Of a stretch of DNA of 5,749 nucleotides, positions 1 to 4,310 are shown in pieces. Under the pieces are notes generated by a model that worked only from the letters and a program-made list of their open reading frames with translations, did no database searches and was not told the DNA's origin. A program made the position numbers and the translations under genes. Each line of letters begins with the position of its first letter. Positions within the stretch are counted from its first letter, which is position 1. This DNA comes from DASXMX01 sp036794395. GTDB taxonomy: Bacteria > Planctomycetota > Phycisphaerae > Tepidisphaerales > Tepidisphaeraceae. The stretch lies in assembly GCA_036794395.1 (NCBI GenBank), contig DAIRGS010000409.1, positions 1-5,749 on the forward strand, written 5' to 3'.

Positions 1-49
1 AGATTAACCAAGCCAGCCGGACGCGGTGAAGGTGGGGTTTACGTAACGC
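1..49. other. unassigned sequence beyond the helicase break
   Basis: Read on the minus strand, the helicase-like reading frame stops at 50-52 and this edge sequence does not continue the SNF2 helicase in any frame that I can recognise. It contains the 8-bp palindrome TTACGTAA at 39-46. The window edge prevents saying what was joined here. Confidence 0.4.
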
Positions 50-181
50 TCACGAAAGATCCATCCGTGCGCGCAGTTCCTTGATGATCAATCCCGCTTC
101 AATCGTCTTACCAACACCGACCTCATCGGCAATCAGAAGACGGGGGCGGTCAGACCGGATGAGCTTCAACACCGGACGATA
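50..181 (-). pseudogene. SNF2-type helicase motif I remnant, continuation of the interrupted HEPN gene
   Basis: This stretch is in the same frame as the 279-residue ORF that ends at the TAG at 182-184. It reads YRPVLKLIRSDRPRLL and then the nucleotide-binding motif ADEVGVGKTIEAGLI, which is helicase motif I (Walker A) of SNF2/helicase superfamily 2 proteins. Forty-three codons are open before a TGA at 50-52. Family members normally continue for several hundred residues after motif I with the remaining helicase motifs; none is seen here. I infer that the helicase is cut just downstream of motif I, so the locus cannot make an active motor. The homology assignment rests on the motif read by eye. 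Confidence 0.8.
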
Positions 182-1021
182 CTAATATGGCACGAATTGA
201 ACCCGACCCGAACGAAGAGAAAAGAGGTGCGCCGTGGACGGCGAGAGAGTCTGAAGGCTCGTCAAGCGAGCTTGCAACTCAAGGGCCGAGAGCATCGTAC
301 GCTTATCCGCAGCGCTGGCCGGTGATTGCAATTGGCTTTCATAATACGTCGCTTTGCCGTTGTCTTGGAAAACTCGGTAACGGCACTCGCCGCCGCCCGG
401 CATCACTTCGATCACCGGCAGAATCGTGGCAGAGTTTGATCGAAGGGCGACGAGATCCCCCACATGGAATAGCGAGGTTGGTGCCAATGGAACATAGATG
501 GGACAGGAAACGGTGTTGTCCGATACATTGCTCTGAGCCAGCTCGTTGGCAGGTTTCTGAGGAGCTTCAGCGGCGCCCCGCTTCAAGTTCGCCATGGCGG
601 AAACAGCAGCCGCCTTCGTCGCCTCGACAGCATCCAAGGATACTGGAGGAGCTTCGATCATTACTAGGAATCGACCGAGCGTGTCAGCATCTCGATAGAC
701 TTCGCTTGGCGCCATCGCTTCCGCGGATTGATGTGCCCACTTGTTGCGGATCGTTTGCAACTCCTTTACCCACGTACGCCCCTCGCGAGGCAAGTTGATG
801 ACATTAGAAAGTTCATACCAGTTCTGGTCGAGCACCCGCAGCAAGGCCGCAAAATCGAGTTGCTCGAGGGTCTTGTGACCCCGCTCCTGCACCGTCCGCT
901 GTTGTTGAAAGCTCAATCGCTGCACCACGTGTTTCGGCCACCAGTCAGCCGACAGCGCAGGGAGTTTGGCGTTCAAGAACCTGGCAAGTTCCGGAGTAGC
1001 GATGCGGATTAACTCGTTCAT
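182..1021 (-). CDS. N-terminal part of a Swt1-type HEPN / SNF2 helicase protein, truncated by an in-frame amber stop
   Basis: The ORF gives 279 residues from an ATG at 1019-1021. Residues 1-125 look like the HEPN domain found in Swt1-family proteins: an alpha-helical region ending in ELQTIRNKWAHQ, with Arg92 and His97 forming the R-x4-H pair typical of HEPN ribonucleases. Residues about 130-175 are a low-complexity Ala-rich linker. Residues about 184-232 (HVGDLVALRS, then YRVFQDNG and ATYYESQL) resemble the small beta domain that precedes the helicase core in large bacterial SNF2-related proteins. The ORF ends at QFVPY followed by TAG; the next codons, still in frame, are YRPVLKLI and helicase motif I. 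TAG probably replaced CAG, since Gln is expected in a QFVPYQ-like joint. The ribosome-binding site is weak (AGG about 7 nt before the ATG). A free HEPN fragment might still be made, but I infer that the gene as a whole is dead. Related full-length proteins often occur in defence islands. Confidence 0.7.
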   Translation of the reverse strand: MNELIRIATPELARFLNAKLPALSADWWPKHVVQRLSFQQQRTVQERGHKTLEQLDFAALLRVLDQNWYELSNVINLPREGRTWVKELQTIRNKWAHQSAEAMAPSEVYRDADTLGRFLVMIEAPPVSLDAVEATKAAAVSAMANLKRGAAEAPQKPANELAQSNVSDNTVSCPIYVPLAPTSLFHVGDLVALRSNSATILPVIEVMPGGGECRYRVFQDNGKATYYESQLQSPASAADKRTMLSALELQARLTSLQTLSPSTAHLFSLRSGRVQFVPY

Positions 1022-1113
1022 CGTTTGCCTATGCTGACATCGGCGACCGTGTGGTATTCGTTTGTCGTCGGATTGGGGACACGCGGCAGCATAACCGCGA
1101 ACTGCATTTCCAT
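1018..1113 (-). CDS. possible 31-residue ORF overlapping the HEPN gene start
   Basis: An ATG at 1111-1113 opens MEMQFAVMLPRVPNPTTNEY and ends 11 residues later, its TGA sharing ATGA with the start codon of the HEPN gene. Such a 4-base overlap is the usual sign of translational coupling. The frame also stays open upstream through an Arg/Ser-rich stretch, so this could be the 3' end of a longer lost gene. No family is recognised and no good ribosome-binding site is visible before the ATG. It may be chance. Confidence 0.3.
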   Translation of the reverse strand: MEMQFAVMLPRVPNPTTNEYHTVADVSIGKR

Positions 1114-1196
1114 CGAGTCAGCCGCAGGATTTCGAGCGCTAGGACGCGATCGCGAACGCCGGCGAGAGAGCCTTCGCGTAACGAAACTACGGGGGC
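1022..1196. other. intergenic remnant upstream of the HEPN gene
   Basis: Apart from the short ORF ending at 1018, this 175-bp stretch shows no recognisable gene, RNA or clear promoter. It ends exactly where the repeat and duplicated block starts at 1197, so any original promoter or upstream gene of the HEPN locus may have been removed by the rearrangement. Confidence 0.4.
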
Positions 1197-1253
1197 GAAA
1201 ACCATAAACGGGACGGCTCTGAATTCGGGGGAGGGTGTTGAGGTGAGGTCCAC
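1197..1253. repeat. 57-bp repeat unit R1
   Basis: This begins GAAAACCATAAACGGGACGG and ends GGTGAGGTCCAC. It matches units R2 (2344-2406) and R3 (2407-2463), differing from R3 by two single-base indels and two substitutions. The inner core AAACGGGACGGCTCTGAATT (1206-1225) also occurs in both arms of the hairpin at 1463-1564. Confidence 0.85.
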
Positions 1254-1369
1254 GATTCGCCAGTCACAAGGCTTCATCTTTTCACCGTCCGGCCTCGCGG
1301 CCATGCAAGCGTCAAGAATGCAACTTCAATGCCTCTGTCGCACAGCCCGGAGTTGACAATTCCAAGGAT

Positions 1370-1462
1370 TCAGTCCTTCTTCACCGCTTCGGCCGCAATC
1401 CGACTTGAACCGTTTTCACCGGCTTTCTTTTCCGCCGGCGTGATCAGCACCTGTCCAACGCG
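1370..1462 (-). pseudogene. 3' fragment of the CNNM/CorC gene, 30 codons
   Basis: The minus strand reads RVGQVLITPAEKKAGENGSS, then RIAAEAVKKD and a TGA at 1370-1372. The intact gene at 2580-4028 ends with RVGQVLITPAEKKAGENGSS, then RVAAEAVKKV and TAA. Only the disordered C-terminal tail is present, with no start or domain, so it has no independent function. Protein-level similarity is higher than DNA similarity, because many differences are at third codon positions. That suggests it diverged while still coding, perhaps as part of an intact gene in a relative. Confidence 0.85.
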
Positions 1463-1564
1463 GGAACCCCAAAACGGGACGGAACCCCAAAACGGGACGG
1501 CTCTGAATTTGTATCGGAAATTCAGAGCCGTCGCGTTTTGGGTTCCCGTCCCGTTTTGGGTTCC
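1463..1564. repeat. long near-perfect inverted repeat (hairpin) built of two tandem sub-units per arm
   Basis: The left arm is 1463-1510 and the right arm 1518-1564, with a 7-nt loop GTATCGG. The arms match over about 47 bp with only a few mismatches or bulges. Each arm holds two copies of a GGAACCCCAAAACGGGAC-like unit (1463-1480 and 1481-1498 on the left), followed towards the loop by GGCTCTGAATTT. Each edge of the palindrome coincides with the end of a duplicated gene fragment. It looks like a small non-autonomous palindromic element (REP/MITE-like). It codes for nothing, although several frames happen to be open through it. Confidence 0.85.
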
Positions 1565-1613
1565 CTGCGGGGGATCAAGACGGTGGAGTATCGCACGCAG
1601 CCGACGCGGATCA
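1565..1613 (+). pseudogene. 49-bp fragment of an ASCH-domain gene
   Basis: This is 46/49 identical to 2161-2209 by hand comparison. In the ASCH frame it reads LRGIKTVEYRTQPTRI, against LREIKTVEYRTRPTRI in the longer copy. It starts directly after the hairpin and ends at the last base of the codon complementary to the antitoxin stop. It is a relic, and it also forms a direct repeat flanking the toxin-antitoxin pair. Confidence 0.8.
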
Positions 1614-1835
1614 GGTTTTGCTTTTGGAGCGGCCAGAGACGATCCCCAGTTCGCGCTTGACCTGATCGGAAGGGATGCGCGGCGAGCGGGCTTGTCGCTT
1701 TTTCGATGCTTCGATCGCCCGGAAGTCGGCATCATCCTCAAGACGCTCCTGCATCGCGTCGTAGTCCTTCTCGGGGATGACGATGAAGCGATCCTTGCCG
1801 TTGCGGATGAGCAAATCGTACTTTGTTTTCAGCAT
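1611..1835 (-). CDS. antitoxin-like protein of a toxin-antitoxin pair
   Basis: This 74-residue protein begins MLKTKYDLLIRNGKDRFIVI and continues PEKDYDAMQERLEDDADFRA, then a basic tail. A short N-terminal beta part followed by a charged helix resembles Phd/RelB-style antitoxins, in which the N-terminal part binds DNA and the C-terminal part neutralises the toxin. I cannot name the subfamily. It starts three bases after the toxin stop codon, and AGGTGA overlapping that stop serves as ribosome-binding site, so the two are almost certainly one transcript with the toxin first. Its stop codon TGA (1611-1613) lies inside the 49-bp ASCH-derived repeat, so the last residues (SGRSKSKT) may not be the original C-terminus. 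Confidence 0.65.
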   Translation of the reverse strand: MLKTKYDLLIRNGKDRFIVIPEKDYDAMQERLEDDADFRAIEASKKRQARSPRIPSDQVKRELGIVSGRSKSKT

Positions 1836-1838
1836 GGT

Positions 1839-2099
1839 TCACCTTTTGATTCGGTCGTAGGCTTCGGATCGATGTTTCACCTCATGCACGACGATTGCTT
1901 TGCCGTCGACCTCAAACAATACGCGCCAATCGCCTACCCGTAGGCGGTAGTTGGGCACGAACGCTTTGAGTCGTTTCACGTCACCGGTTAAACCGTTGCG
2001 CATTCGCTCGATCTTGTTGACGATTCGCCGCGACACCTCGGGCGACATCCGTTTCAATGAGGCGAGCGCGTCTTTCAGATAGTATATGTCGTAGTCCAT
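1839..2099 (-). CDS. RelE/ParE-superfamily toxin
   Basis: This is an 86-residue protein from the ATG at 2097-2099 (MDYDIYYLKDALASLKRMSP). It shows the RelE/ParE layout: an N-terminal strand, then helices with SPEVSRRIVNKIERM, then strands with VKRLKAFVPNYRLRVGDWRV, LFEVDGKAIVVHEVKHRSEAY and a basic end. The YRLRVGDWRVLFEV and HRSEAY segments are hallmarks of this fold. RelE-like members cleave mRNA on the ribosome and ParE-like members inhibit gyrase; the sequence alone does not decide which. The frame extends further upstream, but the extension overlaps the divergent ASCH gene and the fold starts at MDYDIYY, so this start is preferred. No clear ribosome-binding site precedes it. Only 19 bp separate it from the ASCH start codon, so its promoter must lie inside the ASCH segment or has been lost. 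Confidence 0.8.
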   Translation of the reverse strand: MDYDIYYLKDALASLKRMSPEVSRRIVNKIERMRNGLTGDVKRLKAFVPNYRLRVGDWRVLFEVDGKAIVVHEVKHRSEAYDRIKR

Positions 2100-2118
2100 T
2101 GGGTCGATAGATGAGTAT

Positions 2119-2394
2119 ATGCTCGCCCTCTCCATCCGCCAGCCGTACGCCGAGTTGATCCTGCGGGAGATCAAGACGGTGGAGTATCGCACTCGGCCGA
2201 CGCGGATCATCGGCGAGCGGTTTTACATCTACGCGAGCAAAGCCAAGGCGGCCAGGCCGATCTGGTCGAATGACCTGCGCGTCGCCACGCCGCCCAAATG
2301 GATGCTCGAACTCGCCGAGCAGGTGGGGATGATTGGAAACCAGGAAACCATAAACGTAAACGCGACGGCTCTGAATTTCGGGGGAGGGTGTTGA
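2119..2394 (+). CDS. truncated ASCH-domain protein with a repeat-derived tail
   Basis: The 91-residue ORF starts MLALSIRQPYAELILREIKT and continues VEYRTRPTRIIGERFYIYAS, the N-terminal signature of ASCH-domain proteins (a PUA-like RNA-binding fold; some members act in RNA or nucleotide processing). Homology runs to about residue 72 (PPKWMLELAEQVGMI). From about 2335-2344 the sequence is repeat unit R2, which adds the meaningless tail GNQETINVNATALNFGGGC before a TGA. The C-terminal half expected of the family is absent, so function is doubtful. The start has no evident ribosome-binding site and lies 19 bp from the divergent toxin start. A 49-bp piece of the same gene lies at 1565-1613. Confidence 0.7.
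   Translation: MLALSIRQPYAELILREIKTVEYRTRPTRIIGERFYIYASKAKAARPIWSNDLRVATPPKWMLELAEQVGMIGNQETINVNATALNFGGGC
2161..2209. repeat. second copy of the 49-bp direct repeat flanking the toxin-antitoxin pair
   Basis: This matches 1565-1613 in the same orientation with three substitutions. The two copies enclose the toxin-antitoxin pair and the first 14 ASCH codons (1614-2160). Similarity ends sharply on both sides. Confidence 0.85.
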
Positions 2395-2406
2395 GGTGAC
2401 GTCCAC
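2344..2406. repeat. repeat unit R2
   Basis: This 63-bp unit is directly joined to R3. It resembles R1 and R3, but its start carries a 6-base addition (ACGTAA inside CATAAACGTAAACGCGACGG) and its core has C in place of one G (core at 2358-2377). It cuts off the ASCH gene. Confidence 0.85.
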
Positions 2407-2463
2407 GAAAACCATAAACGGGACGGCTCTGAATTTCGGGGAAGGGTGTTGGGTGACGTCCAC
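2407..2463. repeat. repeat unit R3
   Basis: This 57-bp unit lies in tandem with R2, with its core at 2416-2435. It is the left edge of the segment whose second copy is at 1197-1462. Confidence 0.85.
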
Positions 2464-2579
2464 GATTCGCCAGCCACAAGGCTTCATCTTTCACCGTCCG
2501 GCCTCGCGGCCGTGCAAGCGTCAAGAATACAACTTCAACGTCCCCTGTCGCACACGCCGGGTTTTAATATCCCAAAGAT
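2464..2579. other. intergenic region downstream of the CNNM/CorC gene
   Basis: No gene is visible. A small perfect hairpin, CGGCC-TCGC-GGCCG, sits at 2499-2512; it has no T-tract, so it is at most a weak terminator for the CNNM/CorC gene. The whole stretch recurs at 1254-1369. Confidence 0.5.
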
Positions 2580-4028
2580 TTAGACCTTCTTCACCGCTTC
2601 GGCAGCAACCCGGCTTGAGCCGTTCTCCCCGGCTTTCTTTTCCGCCGGGGTGATTAGCACTTGTCCGACGCGGCGCTGGAGGACGGAGAGCACGCGGATG
2701 TTGAAGCGGTCTTCCAGGGGCAGGGTGTCGCCGGCGCGGGGCCAGCGGCCCAGGTGTTGAACGATGTATCCGCCGACTGTATCCACTTCGTCGGTGCCGA
2801 GGTCCTTGAGATTGAGCCGAAGCTGCAAATCGCGGAGCGGGAGCATTCCGCTGACGCGGTAGCCGTTGGCTTCCTGAATGAAATCGTTCCGGCCCACTGG
2901 ATCAAATTCATCGTCGATTTCGCCGACGATTTCTTCGATCACATCTTCCAGCGTGACGATGCCCTGCGTGGCCCCGTACTCGTCGACCACGATCGCCATG
3001 TGAACCCTGCGCGCCTGGAACTGGCGAAGCAGCTTGGGCACCGGCGTCATCTCAGGTACGAACAGGACGTCCCGCTTGATCTTGAGCATGTTGATTTCGC
3101 CCGAGCCGATCACGTGCACTTCGGAGCCGGGCTTGCCGTCGGCGATGGCGATGGCCTGGCCATCGGGGGTTTTGTCGTCGGCGAAGCGCAGCTTGCCGGG
3201 GACCAGTTTGAGGTGGGAGAACAGGTCTTTCATGTTGACCAGACCGATGACGTGATCGATATCGCGATCGCATAGCGGGTAGCGGGTGTAGCCGGCGTTT
3301 TGAACGGTCTTGAGAACCTGATCGATCGGCTGATGAATCAGCAGATATTCGACGCGCGTGCGCGGGACCATGATCTGGCGGACGCGGAGGTTGCCGAAAT
3401 TCAGGGCGCTGGTGAGCAGATGGCCTTTGCCGCGGGAGATGGTTCCGCCCGCCACGGCCTGGGCGAGCAGGCCGCGAAGCTCCTGCTCGGTATGGGGCAG
3501 GCCGCCGTGCGCAGCGAGATTGGGCCTGACGCCCGTCAGGCGCAACACCGCGTGCGTCGCGGCATTCAGCAGCCAGATCGCGGGATAAAAAACAGTCGTG
3601 AACAAAATGAGCGGCGGGGCGAGGATCGGCAGCAGCCGGTTGCTGTAGCTGATCGCCCAGTTCTTCGGTGCCTGCTCCCCAATGACGATGTGAAGCGAAG
3701 TGCTGACCGCCATCGCGATCGTGAACGAGATCAGGTGCAGATCGTGCGGCGGAATATGCGCGCGAAGCAAAAGCGGATTGACCAACGCGGACAGAAGAGG
3801 CTCGGTAACGGCGCCCAGGGCCAGGCTGGCAATGGTTACCCCGAACTGGCAGCTGGAGAGGTAGAGATCGAGCTGGTTTTTGACGCGAAGGGCGAGCCGG
3901 GCGAGCGGGCCTTTTTCGACTTCCAGCAAAGAGGCGCGAGCCCCCACGGCGGCAAATTCGGCGGCGACAAAATAGGCGTTAACCGCCACCAGCCCAAACG
4001 TGGCCAGCAGCCGCCAGAGAGTATCCAC
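2580..4028 (-). CDS. CNNM/CorC-type membrane protein (DUF21, paired CBS domains, transporter-associated domain)
   Basis: This 482-residue inner-membrane protein belongs to the hemolysin-C/CorC/CNNM family, associated with magnesium or cobalt transport and often misnamed hemolysin. Residues 1-165 form the DUF21 transmembrane domain, with hydrophobic stretches near 7-28, 62-88, 99-117 and 130-155 and the hallmark HIVIGEQAPK at 113-122. CBS 1 spans about 212-275 (VRQIMVPRTRVEYL to GLVNMKDLF). CBS 2 spans about 320-375 and includes VVDEYGATQGIVTLEDVIEE (347-366). The CorC/HlyC domain is about 377-455, followed by a charged tail. The start is GTG (4026-4028), the only plausible choice because an in-frame TGA lies two codons upstream; the ribosome-binding site is poor. 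Between the CBS domains lies a roughly 45-residue insertion (276-320), longer than the usual short linker. The gene is divergent from metK. Confidence 0.9.
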   Translation of the reverse strand: MDTLWRLLATFGLVAVNAYFVAAEFAAVGARASLLEVEKGPLARLALRVKNQLDLYLSSCQFGVTIASLALGAVTEPLLSALVNPLLLRAHIPPHDLHLISFTIAMAVSTSLHIVIGEQAPKNWAISYSNRLLPILAPPLILFTTVFYPAIWLLNAATHAVLRLTGVRPNLAAHGGLPHTEQELRGLLAQAVAGGTISRGKGHLLTSALNFGNLRVRQIMVPRTRVEYLLIHQPIDQVLKTVQNAGYTRYPLCDRDIDHVIGLVNMKDLFSHLKLVPGKLRFADDKTPDGQAIAIADGKPGSEVHVIGSGEINMLKIKRDVLFVPEMTPVPKLLRQFQARRVHMAIVVDEYGATQGIVTLEDVIEEIVGEIDDEFDPVGRNDFIQEANGYRVSGMLPLRDLQLRLNLKDLGTDEVDTVGGYIVQHLGRWPRAGDTLPLEDRFNIRVLSVLQRRVGQVLITPAEKKAGENGSSRVAAEAVKKV

Positions 4029-4097
4029 AGGTCAATGCTTGTACCCATTAGGCGGCGGAGTGACAACCGCGCAACGCGGGCGGTTAACCCCGTGCGC

Positions 4098-4128
4098 GAT
4101 TTTTACTAGCAATATATCGATAAAAATC
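4098..4128. repeat. AT-rich inverted repeat
   Basis: GATTTTTA (4098-4105) pairs perfectly with TAAAAATC (4121-4128) across a 15-nt spacer. It could be a regulator-binding site or part of a promoter. Confidence 0.55.
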
Positions 4129-4131
4129 GAG

Positions 4132-4152
4132 CCAAAATGTGTGCCATTTTGG
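4132..4152. repeat. 8-bp stem-loop with TGTGC loop
   Basis: CCAAAATG (4132-4139) and CATTTTGG (4145-4152) form a perfect stem around TGTGC. The first of three TGTGCCA heptamers (4140, 4161, 4171) starts in its loop. Confidence 0.6.
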
Positions 4153-4171
4153 ATCCAAAGTGTGCCATGTT

Positions 4172-4235
4172 GTGCCACGTGGGCGGTCGTCGCGTAATCG
4201 AGCCTTCGGCCGGCTTGTCTTGCTCCGTGTGGCAC
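4172..4235 (+). promoter_or_regulatory. possible structured part of the metK leader RNA
   Basis: GTGCCAC (4172-4178) can pair with GTGGCAC (4229-4235), enclosing a GCC-TTCG-GGC-like hairpin near 4203-4214. CCACGTGG at 4175-4182 is also a perfect palindrome. Pairing is by eye and no known riboswitch class is matched. Confidence 0.3.
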
Positions 4236-4300
4236 GCGGCTGTAGATTCCTCCGTCTTTCGCCCGGCATTGAGCTTTGGGTACTGTTCTTGCTAAAAATA

Positions 4301-4304
4301 GGAG
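4301..4304 (+). promoter_or_regulatory. metK ribosome-binding site
   Basis: GGAG lies six bases before the GTG at 4311 and supports this start over any downstream ATG. Confidence 0.75.
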
Positions 4305-4310
4305 CCTTCC

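Larger units (their letters stand above)
1197..1462. repeat. duplicated segment, copy of 2407-2672
   Basis: About 266 bp align with 2407-2672 at a constant net offset of 1,210, with a few single-base indels that cancel. A hand alignment gives about 88% identity. The copy contains repeat unit R1, the whole intergenic stretch downstream of the CNNM/CorC gene, and the last 30 codons of that gene. The homology stops at 1462, exactly where the hairpin begins. The divergence implies an old duplication or acquisition from a related locus. Confidence 0.85.
4029..4310. promoter_or_regulatory. divergent intergenic region between the CNNM/CorC gene and metK
   Basis: This 282-bp region must carry promoters for both divergent genes. 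Its AT-rich island at 4098-4128 is the best candidate promoter area, but no clear -35/-10 pair is convincing. It holds several short hairpins, listed separately. I checked for the S-adenosylmethionine riboswitch classes I know and saw none of their conserved cores. Confidence 0.5.

Noticed and set aside
187..798. A 203-residue plus-strand ORF
   Set aside because: It is antisense to the HEPN gene, whose domain signature is clear; no family resemblance is seen.
1463..1564. CRISPR-like or rho-independent terminator reading of the repeats
   Set aside because: There is no regular spacing with unique spacers, and the palindrome is far longer than a terminator stem and lacks a T-tract.
1329..1943. 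A 204-residue plus-strand ORF
   Set aside because: It crosses the duplicated CNNM/CorC tail, the hairpin, the ASCH fragment and the antisense of both toxin-antitoxin genes, so it is a chance open frame.
1981..2524. Several overlapping minus-strand ORFs of 82-168 residues with repeated FRAVPFMVF-like peptides
   Set aside because: They are translations of the R2/R3 repeats and of the toxin and ASCH genes in other frames. The peptide repetition follows from the DNA repeat; no start signal or domain is seen.
3300..4109. A 269-residue plus-strand ORF
   Set aside because: It is antisense to the well-supported CNNM/CorC gene; high GC content commonly leaves such frames open.
4029..4310. S-adenosylmethionine or S-adenosylhomocysteine riboswitch before metK
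   Set aside because: None of the conserved core sequences I know for these classes could be found by eye, so no class is called.
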